DNA from: Sulfolobales archaeon HS-7
GTDB lineage: Archaea; Thermoproteota; Thermoprotei_A; Sulfolobales; Sulfolobaceae
Assembly: GCA_019704295.1 (NCBI GenBank)
Contig: AP024596.1
Coordinates: forward strand, 2,068,501 to 2,132,500
Direction of reading: 5' to 3'
DNA length: 64,000 bases
Shown: piece after piece, positions 6,286 to 15,044 of the stretch
Position numbering within the stretch: the stretch's first letter is position 1
How the letters are laid out: each line of letters opens with the position of its first letter
Made by a program: the position numbers and the translations under genes
Notes under the pieces: model-generated
Told to the model about the DNA's origin: nothing
The model's input: only the letters and a program-made list of their open reading frames with translations
Database searches by the model: none

Positions 6286-8199
6286 ATGAGCTATCCTAAC
6301 CACCATACTATACAGAGAATGAGTGTGTTAATCGTAGGAATAATATTAGTGCTAGGAATAGTAGCAATGCTTGCAAATTATAAGCCCTCTCAGACTGGAC
6401 CTATCGCTATCCAAAATCCTTCACCGACGATAACAACACCTCCCCTGAACGTCACTCCTCCTAAACTGAACATAACTAATTTCACTGCGACTTACAGTTT
6501 TACTAATGCAGTAGAATCGCTTAATGCTACAGACATCTATACTTTCAATTCTACTAAGTTGCTTGAGTTTGAATACGCATATAACCCGCTTGCGTCGACT
6601 GTAGCTGATATACTTTCACTTTCAGCTAGCCAGGTAACGCCGTGGACTTATTCTGAATTATATAACATTTTAGACTCTAAATACACTCATTGGACTTCTA
6701 CTAGAACAGTGTCAATGTACTATTATCCGATGAACATGAGCATGAACACGATATATCTGAATTTTGCATTTCAAACTAATCCTCAGTTTGTTAATGCTTA
6801 TGAACAATTAAATAGAAATTATCCGTTTCCACCTTCAGACAATATCACGGTAAACTCCCCAGTTTACCGCATAATTAACAAAACTTCTGTAACAACTAGC
6901 GTAAATGTTCAATTTAGCAATTATACATATTTAATATATAATTATACTTACAAGAGCGGCAATACGGTATATGAATATTTATATTATGACTCGTCCGTAG
7001 AGGGATACGCTTATCTTTATGCTAATAATCAACTGATAAATTCTCAATATTTCTATTATAACTTCTACTGGTGGGGTGGGAGTTACACTAACACGCTCTA
7101 CGGTGAAGTAACAGTTCCACCTGGCATGATGAAACAAGTTTACGCAGATTACACTATCTTAATGTCACCTGGTTATGGTTTTCAAGAAAAACAGCAGGGG
7201 AATGTAACTTACTACATTTACAAGTATTATCCAGCAGGGCCATACGTATCAATGTTAGGTTATATGTTTAATTGGTACGAATATAATGTATTGTTACAGA
7301 TAAAAATTCTAGTTTATAATGGTAGTAATCCAGTAACTTACGTTAATAACCAGACCTATAACTCTAGAACTATTAACGTAATAGTTTCATATAATGTATG
7401 GAGTTCAGACCCTAAAACTTATACAAATACTATAAAAACACTAGACCATATAATGTTTTTAAAGTATAATTTAACTAGAATATGGCACGCAGGGAGTATA
7501 ACAATTAACCCGACCTGTTATATACAACAAATCGGAAATGCCGTTAATTATTATCTTAATTTTAACATACAAAATGATATTATCGAACCGCCTTCATACA
7601 TTTTCCATCCAGTTCATCAACTGAACGAAACGACAGTGCTGCAGTGGAGCTACTTCCTCAATAACTATATTGTTGTCAAGGGGCTGTATAACGCAGTGCA
7701 CGAAAACATAGACGAATTCAATTATATCCTTCCACAGTTTGTAACATCTGTCTATAAAGAGAATCTAACATTGCGTACGATAACTATAGCTAGCTTTATT
7801 GAGCCATGGAATGTTTCCCAGGTGACCCTAAACGTATCTGGCGTCTTAGCAAAAAGTAATATGATCTTTATTCCAGTCAATATAACACCTAATACTTCAT
7901 ATAGTATAATCTATTCCGCGCTGGGATCTATTTATACAATACCCAACGTGACTTTACTAAGCTATGAATGGAATAATATGACGGGATCTGGGTACTTTCC
8001 ACCTTTAGTCGAGAACGAACTGTACAACGGAACTATTCCACCTCCAATCTATGCTCCATTCATGAAAAATATAGTGTTGAACTACGGATACTATTGGCCA
8101 TATCGACTACCTTATGTAGAATTTTCGATTCAACAATTACAGAAAAATTACGAATATTGGTACAACCCCGCATGGCCTGGCTGGTTCCCAATAAGCTAA
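6286..8199 (+). CDS. Large secreted Asn/Tyr/Thr-rich surface protein
   Basis: The 637-residue protein has an N-terminal membrane anchor or signal (VLIVGIILVLGIVAMLA, about residues 14-30), a Pro/Thr linker and a long beta-type ectodomain. The ectodomain is rich in N-x-S/T sequons, Tyr and Trp, as expected for a glycosylated protein outside an acidophile. ATG 6286 is chosen from the box A in the preceding 29 bases; the frame is open back to 6214, but that region is the divergent protease gene. It may be a cell-contact or pilus-associated protein of the transfer apparatus. A perfect copy of the 16-bp motif lies inside the coding sequence at 6851. Confidence 0.65.
   Translation: MSYPNHHTIQRMSVLIVGIILVLGIVAMLANYKPSQTGPIAIQNPSPTITTPPLNVTPPKLNITNFTATYSFTNAVESLNATDIYTFNSTKLLEFEYAYNPLASTVADILSLSASQVTPWTYSELYNILDSKYTHWTSTRTVSMYYYPMNMSMNTIYLNFAFQTNPQFVNAYEQLNRNYPFPPSDNITVNSPVYRIINKTSVTTSVNVQFSNYTYLIYNYTYKSGNTVYEYLYYDSSVEGYAYLYANNQLINSQYFYYNFYWWGGSYTNTLYGEVTVPPGMMKQVYADYTILMSPGYGFQEKQQGNVTYYIYKYYPAGPYVSMLGYMFNWYEYNVLLQIKILVYNGSNPVTYVNNQTYNSRTINVIVSYNVWSSDPKTYTNTIKTLDHIMFLKYNLTRIWHAGSITINPTCYIQQIGNAVNYYLNFNIQNDIIEPPSYIFHPVHQLNETTVLQWSYFLNNYIVVKGLYNAVHENIDEFNYILPQFVTSVYKENLTLRTITIASFIEPWNVSQVTLNVSGVLAKSNMIFIPVNITPNTSYSIIYSALGSIYTIPNVTLLSYEWNNMTGSGYFPPLVENELYNGTIPPPIYAPFMKNIVLNYGYYWPYRLPYVEFSIQQLQKNYEYWYNPAWPGWFPIS
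6851..6866 (-). repeat. 16-bp recombination-type motif, copy 3 (inside a gene)
   Basis: TAAACTCCCCAGTTTA, a fully palindromic copy, lies in frame within the surface-protein gene, where it encodes VNSPVYR. All other copies but one are intergenic. Confidence 0.85.
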
Positions 8200-8220
8200 G
8201 TCAATTTAATTTTTTATCAG

Positions 8221-8236
8221 TAAACTGGGGAGTTAT
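8221..8236 (+). repeat. 16-bp recombination-type motif, copy 4
   Basis: TAAACTGGGGAGTTAT, in the same orientation as copy 1. Like copy 1 it is followed by an AT-rich leader and the ATTCAATGAGAATAATCA box. Confidence 0.85.
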
Positions 8237-8303
8237 TTCAAATTTTCTTACGTTCTTCTTCTAACGTTAGGATCCTTCCTCATATACTTAACAATTTTTT
8301 AAC

Positions 8304-8340
8304 ATTCAATGAGAATAATCAATATATCATTTTTAAATAC
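8304..8340 (+). promoter_or_regulatory. Promoter with conserved upstream box (copy B)
   Basis: The 18-mer ATTCAATGAGAATAATCA is identical to 136-153. It stands directly upstream of box A TTTTTAAATA (8331-8340), which serves the GTG at 8359. Two promoters sharing this box imply a common regulator for the possible antitoxin gene and the main transfer operon. Confidence 0.6.
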
Positions 8341-8358
8341 TATTATCTCTGAGGCAAA

Positions 8359-10323
8359 GTGAAGCTAGATAAGAAAAAGAAACTAATCAAACAAATCTGG
8401 TTAGCTTTCTTCATTATTCTAATAATGAATAATGTAATATCTGATACATTGCTAGTATTTGGCCAAGCACCCCCAGGGCCTAACCCCTTCTATGGATATC
8501 TTCCAGAACTAGTTCCGCTTGGATATCTGCTTGCAGGTGTATTATTCATATTAGGACTAATAGCATACAGAAAAGACTTCAGCTACGCAATCGTACTGAT
8601 TAGTGCGGCGGCCCTAGTAGCAGGATTATTGAATTATGCAGTAGCGTCAACGGGAGGAGTGAATGGCAATATTTTACACGTAGTTCCGGTTCAAGTCCAA
8701 ATAACAGTCAAATACAACGGTCAAATAGTGGCAATTTATCCGGAATCCAATATAGGGAGTTTTGAAGCACCGTTAAACCAAAAATACACCGTCACAGTGA
8801 CTACTAATCCTCCCACTCCTATCTCTGAATTTCTATTTTATGAAGGACAAACCATATTTTTCAACGATTCCGGGCAAACTTCGTATAGTTATACATATGT
8901 AACTTCACCGGCTTTCGCAGGAACTAATACGTTAATTGTTGAAGTTAGTCATGTTAAAGGTAATACTCTCTACTACGGTTACGGATACGTCGATTTCCGG
9001 TATTTGCCAAAAGCGGGAGGTATATATGAAGACGTATTAGCGGCCTTGATGGTGGTATCCGGAATAAGCGCATTTACTGGGGGTTCCGGTACACAATTAC
9101 TAAGCGGGGCAATAGGTGGTGCAATAAATAACTTTGTGGTCACGCCAACAATAGGTGGAAACGGAGCGAGTGGCCAAGCAGGGAACTTCTTCTTCTATTT
9201 CCAAGAGTTAGCGGAAGCAATAGGGTTTGTATTCATAGCCCTGGGAATAGGAATTAATGCCATCAGAGGTGGATACAGCGATATGGTAGATTTAGGCATG
9301 GATTTCTTCTATAGAACAGGAATTTTTCTGTTATTTACCTACGGAGGGATACAGATATTTAACGCAATAGCAAATTCGCTAAATCAGATATCAGAGTATA
9401 TAGTTTCGTCACAGATAGGACCAATCTCAAATGTACTAGCACTATGGACAGAACTGGGAATAGGTCTTCTCACAGGCGCTAATTTCATCGGATTTGGTCT
9501 GGGAAGAACGCTCGCTAGTTTAGCTATGTTCATCTTCGAAGTTGATATCGCTATCTTCTCGATAAGCTATCTGAGAGTAGTGTTGATCTACGCTTTGGCT
9601 AGCATGATCCCTCTAATAGCAGCTCTCTGGACGTTTGAATGGACTAGAGGGATTTCATTGGCTCTAACGGAAATTCTCGCAGGATTAGTGTTTGGAGGTC
9701 TATTAGACGCGTTGATCCTTTATTTCCTAGTACAGGTTGGAGGATTAGCCTTCTTTGCCTTTGCCCCAGCCGCTCTAATCGCATTCTTCATGACGGGGTG
9801 GGGAGCCCATCAAATGGTAAAATCTGTCGGGCTTTCATCGTCGTCCAGAATAAACCCTGGTTATACTCCATCTGGAGGGTCAGGATCTGGAGGATCAGGG
9901 AGTCAGCAAGGGAGGCAACAAACCCAAAACGTTCCGGTCACGCAGATAGTTACGCCACAACAAGTTCCTCAACAACAAGTTACGCCACAACAAGTTCCTC
10001 AACAACAAACAGTTTCCACGCAAGATGCTATACAGCAGTTAGGAGAAGCCACTACACTGAGGCTAGACAATGGAAGTAGATACGCGACTATAACAGCAGT
10101 AAGAGGAGGTTATCAAATCACCAAGGGTATGAGGACAAGTTCCGGGGAAGTTGAGAAGACTTATGTCATCCCCGCTAAAGCTAGCATTACAGAGGTAGCC
10201 CAGGGTGTACAAAAGAACTTTGTAAATAAGACGCCCCCAGAAATAAATCCAGAACTTATGGGGCAATTACTTAGATCGGTCGAAAGTAACAATATAAATA
10301 ATGAAAGCGTTAAATTAGGATAG
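8359..10323 (+). CDS. TrbL/VirB6-like polytopic membrane protein
   Basis: The 654-residue protein has an N-terminal hydrophobic segment and a periplasm-type beta domain (residues about 95-215). A block of about seven membrane helices follows (about 225-490), ending in GWGAHQMVKSVG. The cytoplasmic tail is Gly/Ser- and Gln-rich and contains an exact 30-base tandem repeat at 9949-10008 (VTPQQVPQQQ twice). Polytopic proteins of this size sit next to TraG-like genes in Sulfolobus conjugative plasmids and likely form the transfer channel. The GTG start is set by the box A 20 bases upstream. Confidence 0.65.
   Translation: MKLDKKKKLIKQIWLAFFIILIMNNVISDTLLVFGQAPPGPNPFYGYLPELVPLGYLLAGVLFILGLIAYRKDFSYAIVLISAAALVAGLLNYAVASTGGVNGNILHVVPVQVQITVKYNGQIVAIYPESNIGSFEAPLNQKYTVTVTTNPPTPISEFLFYEGQTIFFNDSGQTSYSYTYVTSPAFAGTNTLIVEVSHVKGNTLYYGYGYVDFRYLPKAGGIYEDVLAALMVVSGISAFTGGSGTQLLSGAIGGAINNFVVTPTIGGNGASGQAGNFFFYFQELAEAIGFVFIALGIGINAIRGGYSDMVDLGMDFFYRTGIFLLFTYGGIQIFNAIANSLNQISEYIVSSQIGPISNVLALWTELGIGLLTGANFIGFGLGRTLASLAMFIFEVDIAIFSISYLRVVLIYALASMIPLIAALWTFEWTRGISLALTEILAGLVFGGLLDALILYFLVQVGGLAFFAFAPAALIAFFMTGWGAHQMVKSVGLSSSSRINPGYTPSGGSGSGGSGSQQGRQQTQNVPVTQIVTPQQVPQQQVTPQQVPQQQTVSTQDAIQQLGEATTLRLDNGSRYATITAVRGGYQITKGMRTSSGEVEKTYVIPAKASITEVAQGVQKNFVNKTPPEINPELMGQLLRSVESNNINNESVKLG
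9949..10008 (+). repeat. In-frame 30-base tandem duplication
   Basis: Two identical 30-base units encode VTPQQVPQQQ twice in the Gln-rich tail of the membrane protein. The exact identity suggests a recent slippage event or an active length-variable linker. Confidence 0.85.
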
Positions 10324-10333
10324 GTGATGAATA

Positions 10334-10816
10334 ATGGACAAGAAGATAATAATCGGAATAGTTGTTGTAGTAGTTATAGTAATAGGAGTACTAGCATTAA
10401 TGGTAGGACATAAAAATATGACCAGTACTACGCAGCATCCTACAAGCACTCCTACGACAAATACGACATCAACTTATACTTCAACTACTACAATTTCTTC
10501 AACAACTAACATATCAACGACAAGTACTGTTACAGGATTAAAGCCTTTCACAGTATACTTTCTAAATGACACAAACGGCACATATTATTACGTTGCAACA
10601 TTTAACACAACTCTTCCAGCGCAGATTATCATGCTAGCATGGAATAACCACGATGTCCAGGCGTACCAACATGTATTTGACGGTTATATTATCGCAGTTT
10701 TCGGTTTACCTGAATATATAAATAGTTCGATACCGTTGGTATTCGTCCTTAATAACGGCGGAGACATAGGCTATAATTTTGCGTACGGCGGACAATGGAC
10801 CTTCGGTTCTATTTAA
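10334..10816 (+). CDS. Small anchored extracellular protein with Thr-rich linker
   Basis: The 160-residue protein has an N-terminal membrane helix (IIIGIVVVVVIVIGVLALMV) and a Ser/Thr-rich stretch (residues about 33-70), probably O- or N-glycosylated. A compact domain of about 85 residues rich in aromatic residues and N-x-T sequons ends at FGSI. It lies 10 bases after the TrbL-like gene behind a GGTGATGA ribosome site, so it is in the same operon. The operon ends at the hairpin terminator at 10824. It is probably a surface subunit of the transfer apparatus. Confidence 0.6.
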   Translation: MDKKIIIGIVVVVVIVIGVLALMVGHKNMTSTTQHPTSTPTTNTTSTYTSTTTISSTTNISTTSTVTGLKPFTVYFLNDTNGTYYYVATFNTTLPAQIIMLAWNNHDVQAYQHVFDGYIIAVFGLPEYINSSIPLVFVLNNGGDIGYNFAYGGQWTFGSI

Positions 10817-10823
10817 CTCTTAT

Positions 10824-10843
10824 AAGGGGCTGAGCCCTTTTTC
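10824..10843 (+). terminator. Hairpin plus T-run terminator
   Basis: AAGGGGCTGAGCCCTTTTTC folds into a short GC-rich hairpin running into a T tract. It lies eight bases after the stop of the anchored-protein gene and just before a new promoter. Confidence 0.55.
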
Positions 10844-10892
10844 ATATTGATAGAAATCTTTTTATATTCATTTATATTGGATTAATTGATAA

Positions 10893-11105
10893 TTATGATC
10901 CCTCACGCCAATGTGGACTATGCCAAAAAGGGTGAGGGCGAAAATAACAGAGATGTGAGTTCTGTGCCGTTGAGCTCGAAGGAGTCCAGTGACCCACATA
11001 CCGTAAAACTAGGTAGGTGGTTGAGGGCTAAGTCCTATACCGGATCATGATTGAAAATAAAATGAGCGAAATGAAGGTGTAGGGACAAACGGAGAAACAT
11101 TGCCG
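10893..11105 (+). ncRNA. Structured noncoding RNA candidate 2 (or 51-codon ORF)
   Basis: Box A motifs at 10860-10880 predict transcription from about 10895. The transcript can form three clear stems: CCCTCAC with GTGAGGG, GATGTG with CACAT, and GTCCTATAC with GTGTAGGGAC around an A-rich loop. It is GC-rich compared with its surroundings. Against a pure RNA gene, an ATG at 10895 opens a 51-codon frame (MIPHANVDYAKKGEGENN, ending SYTGS at 11050) exactly at the predicted leaderless start. Both readings are possible. Size, promoter and the GGGCTAAG element are shared with candidate 1 at 1.1 kb. Confidence 0.45.
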
Positions 11106-11129
11106 ATTTTTTAAATATCTAATTTAGTG

Positions 11130-11708
11130 ATGAGTATTCCCAATCAACCCAAAAATTCTCCAATAAAGAGAAAGAGAATAGATACTAGAGTTTTGTTCAT
11201 ACTGGTTTCAGTAATAGCGGCGATAGGCTACATTATTTACATCCATCATAGCGACACCAAACCTACAAGCACACCAAATACTATTAACACTGAAACTAAC
11301 GCAAATACAACTAAGATCAGTACAAATTATCAGCTACAGTTCATAGCGTATAATTTCAGTCTGTCTAATTCCATGCAGAAGGGTATCACAACCGAAGAAA
11401 ACGGAACGGTGTATTTGCAGATAAGCGGATACTTTAACCAATTCCCTGGTAACTACCCTCAATACCTTACGGGAAAAATCTACATAATCTATATGCAAAT
11501 TACCGTCTATAACAGCACTCAGACCAAGAGTGTTTTACTTCCGGTGTTTACTACAATCAGTTACAGTAATCAAAAGTACTTTGTTTATGAAGCACAGGGC
11601 AGTACTGCAGAACTGAAACAGCTACTTAGCTTACTTAAACCTAATGAGTTTGTAGGGATTGTTTTCTACACTAACAGCACACAAATCCAGGGCTACACGG
11701 TGTGGTGA
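11130..11708 (+). CDS. Anchored extracellular protein
   Basis: The 192-residue protein has a basic N-terminus (PIKRKRIDTR), one membrane helix (VLFILVSVIAAIGYIIYI), a Thr/Asn-rich linker and a beta-type ectodomain with several N-x-S/T sites. The plan is the same as that of the protein at 10334. ATG 11130 (GTG 11127 precedes it) is 15-20 bases behind box A TTTTTTAAATAT. It heads an operon with a small membrane protein and the TraG-like ATPase. Confidence 0.6.
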   Translation: MSIPNQPKNSPIKRKRIDTRVLFILVSVIAAIGYIIYIHHSDTKPTSTPNTINTETNANTTKISTNYQLQFIAYNFSLSNSMQKGITTEENGTVYLQISGYFNQFPGNYPQYLTGKIYIIYMQITVYNSTQTKSVLLPVFTTISYSNQKYFVYEAQGSTAELKQLLSLLKPNEFVGIVFYTNSTQIQGYTVW

Positions 11709-11710
11709 AA

Positions 11711-11941
11711 ATGAACATTTTATGGAATTTTCTTAACTCAATTATATCGTTTATTTCATCCATATTACAAAATAATTTAGGGATTAGCAGTGTGCAGGCT
11801 AACGAATTAAGCATAGAAATTCTAATAGCTCTATCACTCACGATAACACTACTACTACTCACTTACGCACCGATCTCAAGGAAACTACTCTATTTCCTCG
11901 TAGGGATAATGTGGGCATTAATATTCCTAGCTCTGGTGTGA
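11711..11941 (+). CDS. Small two-helix membrane protein
   Basis: About 76 residues, with an N-terminal amphipathic segment and two hydrophobic helices (IEILIALSLTITLLLLTYA and KLLYFLVGIMWALIFLALV). The start could be GTG 11702/11705, overlapping the previous stop, or ATG 11711. The stop is four bases before the TraG-like start. It is probably a membrane partner of the coupling ATPase. Confidence 0.55.
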   Translation: MNILWNFLNSIISFISSILQNNLGISSVQANELSIEILIALSLTITLLLLTYAPISRKLLYFLVGIMWALIFLALV

Positions 11942-11945
11942 GGAA

Positions 11946-14900
11946 ATGTATGAACTACTTCTAAGAACGGATATTGACTATAAGAAGCTTAAAATAACTG
12001 ACATTTTTACTCATTCTTTCAAAATATATTATTATAACGACGGCGAATACACTCATATCTATCTGGACTCTAACGCGGATCAAAGAATTCTGCAGCAGTA
12101 CTTTGCAGTAAAGCCCTCCGATTTTAATCCATACAATTTTAAGTACTGGACGGAAATTATACCTGATATAGAGAACGATTTCTATTATAAGTTACATTAT
12201 AACAGTTTAGATAATTTCATAAGCAGCTCTCTGCAAAAGGAACAAATATTATGCATTCTGGCGAGCATTGATAATAAAATAAATAGGGAATTTCTTAGGA
12301 GGTCTCATAAACTTAAAGACAGACAAACTAGGGATGCACAAGTACAAAGACAACAACTAGAAAGCTTTGCTAAGGACACACTATACTCTATTAGATTAGT
12401 CCTACTAAGTAATGAACTTGGTAGTCTGTTAGACACTGCATATAAATTAGCCTCTTACGTAGTAACTAATTCTAACAATATTGGAGTAAAGACATTATTC
12501 GGCAAGCCATTAAGGACAGTATATCCTAACTCATGGAAGGCCTTCTTAAGTCTTGAAGATTATGAATATGACAACGACTTTGCACAAATAAGAAGATTAG
12601 ATTATAAGAAGAGGTTATGGGCTACACAAGACGACTTACAATACTTAGTTACGTTCCCGACCACAGTAAAGATTCCCTTAGGGCTATCAGTAACTCTTCC
12701 TTACTATAAGTTAGAAAGAAAGCCCGAAATATGCATAGGTAAAGACTTGGTTTACGGTGAGGAGGTCTGCTTAGAGCCCATAGACTTCATAGGCCATGCT
12801 TTCTTTTTCGGGGCATCAAGGTCTGGGAAAAGCAATACCTTAGAGGTAATAGCTAAACAGCTGAAAAACTACGGAGTAGTAATATTTATTGACCCTAATT
12901 CACAATCTGCACGTAAATTATCGCAGATTGCGGACATGTACTTTTCAATTACTAAAGAGAAACCAAACTTCGGGCTCAACATATTACAATTACCTCACAT
13001 TTTTGAAGACCGTAAGAAGAACATAGACTACCAAATAGCGAATGTCTTGGAACTCTTCGATAAGCTGCTACAATTACCGGAGAACGCTCCAAACGTCAGA
13101 TACATACTCCAGGTACTCCTTTATCAGATGTACAAACTTACGGATAACGTAACATTCCAAGATGTATATAACGCGGTTATTGACCTCTATAACGGGAATT
13201 TAGACCTTGACGTTAATGATGAGCAGTTTCAAAAGGAAGTGGAAATGTTGCAAAAGATGCAGCCGCAATCCTTCTTCTCTATACTGACTAGGATAAAGAT
13301 GTTAGTAGAGAATGACACTTTCAAATACATAACTTCCGAAACAACACTGGACTGGGAAAAGTTAATCCCTAAGTTAAAGAAAGGGCTGATAGCATTTGAT
13401 GTAGGGAAATCGTCTGGGGAAATAGTCAGTCAGACCGTTCAAATGATGATCGCGTTATCTCTCTTTTACTACGTATTCAGAAGGGATCAGAGAGGGGAAG
13501 ATAAAATACCCATATACTTCGTCGTTGACGAAGCCCAGAACATTGCGCACTTCAGTTTTCTAGGGGATATTCTGGCTGAAGCTGCAAAGTACGCTTTGCA
13601 CTTGATCCTGGCAACACAGAGTTACGTCAGGTTAATGGACATGGCAGGGGAAGGAAATGCAAGAGGCCTGATGGCCAATACTAACGTTAAGCTAGTAATG
13701 AGGATAGTAGAAGGTAACGACGCTAATGAGATCGCAAAATCTGCAGGGTTAAAGGAATTCGTAGACGTGTTCCCGAAGTTGAGTAGGGGTATGGGTTTCC
13801 TAACAATTGGCGGAAAGCCGGGTGAACTGAGTGCAATAAAGTTTATTCAAGTAAATTACAGCGGACTGGAGGATAAGGAAGGAAAGCTTACGGAAGGGTT
13901 TGAGCCCAAGATAATTGGGTCTCAGGACATCGCAAAGATGCTTAATCCAATTCTACAATTAATAGAGAAAAAACCGGAACCATTAGAGTTGGTCATTCTT
14001 TATAGGACATTCAGGAACGGAAAGAAGATCTACATGCCTGATTTATTGAGGGAGCTAGGAGTGGATAGAGATAGGGTGGAGGACGCAATTAACAAACTTG
14101 CAGCCGCTGGGATGATAGATGTAACTAAGGAAGGTAACAAAAAGGCCATAATTTACGTTAAGGGTTTATTCCCATTAAAGCACGTAGTTGAGAATGAAGA
14201 GGGCAAGAAGGTAGCACTCAGGGTAATTAAGAAATATTACGATAAAGGGTATATCGTAATTCCGGGCAGACAGCAGGGAGATATTAGAGCCGATTTTCTC
14301 GCCCTCAAATACGATAGTAGCTATAAACTAAAATACGATGACGTGATAGCAGCGGAAATAGAGAGTCCCAACGAGCTATCTGTACATGCGGAACAGGTAG
14401 TAAGGAACATGAAGAAGTATAATGAGTTACCTAACGCTGCAAAGGACAGGATTGCCGAGATCCACATATGGACGTCTGAGGAGGCTTATCCTAAATTAGA
14501 GAAAGCCTACAAGAAGTTCTTAGAAGATAATACAATAGATGAGAGTTACAAAAACAAAGTGAAGATATTCTCTATAAAGATAAAAGAGAAGGCTGAACCG
14601 AAAGTACAGCAGCCACAGCAGAAAATAAGGAAGCCTAACACGTCAACTGGGGAGTTTACCCAAGCTAAACAGGTCGAGAGACAGGAAGTCCGAAGCGAAA
14701 GTAAAGTTGTAACTAACGCTCCTAGCGCTGCTACTGGTAATAACAATAATGAAGAAGGGGAAGTGTCAGAGGGACCAGAGCAAGAATGGGAGATACTAGA
14801 GCCTAAGTCAGCGTTAACTCCTCAGTTAATAACGCTAGCACAGTTAGAGCTTCAGGTAATAGATATGTCCAACGGTAAGGCGATTATTAAGGTCAGCGAT

Positions 14901-15044
14901 AAGGAATATAGGATAAATATTAAGGACTTAGAGGACCTGCAGGGCCTGAGAGACATGATAACTGAAGCAAAAATAGACAACAACTGCCTTAAGGTAAAAA
15001 CAAGCCTAGGCCTCACTCAAAAGATCGTTTTGGAGCCCTTATGA
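11946..15044 (+). CDS. TraG/VirD4-like coupling ATPase with wHTH and nuclease-like tail
   Basis: The 1032-residue protein matches the size of the TraG-like ORF of pNOB8-type plasmids. Walker A GASRSGKSNT is near residue 290 and Walker B IYFVVDEAQN near 523, in a HerA/TraG ATPase core (about 270-650). Beyond the core is a winged-helix segment (LLRELGVDRDRVEDAI, about 700-740). A segment at about 765-860 contains GDIRADFLAL followed by VIAAEIESPN, the layout of a PD-(D/E)xK nuclease fold with a degenerate last motif. A Gln/Glu-rich linker and a small beta domain end the protein. Such ATPases pump DNA at the membrane. The nuclease reading is inference. Confidence 0.85.
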   Translation: MYELLLRTDIDYKKLKITDIFTHSFKIYYYNDGEYTHIYLDSNADQRILQQYFAVKPSDFNPYNFKYWTEIIPDIENDFYYKLHYNSLDNFISSSLQKEQILCILASIDNKINREFLRRSHKLKDRQTRDAQVQRQQLESFAKDTLYSIRLVLLSNELGSLLDTAYKLASYVVTNSNNIGVKTLFGKPLRTVYPNSWKAFLSLEDYEYDNDFAQIRRLDYKKRLWATQDDLQYLVTFPTTVKIPLGLSVTLPYYKLERKPEICIGKDLVYGEEVCLEPIDFIGHAFFFGASRSGKSNTLEVIAKQLKNYGVVIFIDPNSQSARKLSQIADMYFSITKEKPNFGLNILQLPHIFEDRKKNIDYQIANVLELFDKLLQLPENAPNVRYILQVLLYQMYKLTDNVTFQDVYNAVIDLYNGNLDLDVNDEQFQKEVEMLQKMQPQSFFSILTRIKMLVENDTFKYITSETTLDWEKLIPKLKKGLIAFDVGKSSGEIVSQTVQMMIALSLFYYVFRRDQRGEDKIPIYFVVDEAQNIAHFSFLGDILAEAAKYALHLILATQSYVRLMDMAGEGNARGLMANTNVKLVMRIVEGNDANEIAKSAGLKEFVDVFPKLSRGMGFLTIGGKPGELSAIKFIQVNYSGLEDKEGKLTEGFEPKIIGSQDIAKMLNPILQLIEKKPEPLELVILYRTFRNGKKIYMPDLLRELGVDRDRVEDAINKLAAAGMIDVTKEGNKKAIIYVKGLFPLKHVVENEEGKKVALRVIKKYYDKGYIVIPGRQQGDIRADFLALKYDSSYKLKYDDVIAAEIESPNELSVHAEQVVRNMKKYNELPNAAKDRIAEIHIWTSEEAYPKLEKAYKKFLEDNTIDESYKNKVKIFSIKIKEKAEPKVQQPQQKIRKPNTSTGEFTQAKQVERQEVRSESKVVTNAPSAATGNNNNEEGEVSEGPEQEWEILEPKSALTPQLITLAQLELQVIDMSNGKAIIKVSDKEYRINIKDLEDLQGLRDMITEAKIDNNCLKVKTSLGLTQKIVLEPL
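14643..14658 (+). repeat. 16-bp recombination-type motif, copy 5 (inside a gene)
   Basis: TCAACTGGGGAGTTTA lies within the linker-coding part of the TraG-like gene, encoding STGEFT. It differs from the consensus at one base. Confidence 0.75.
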
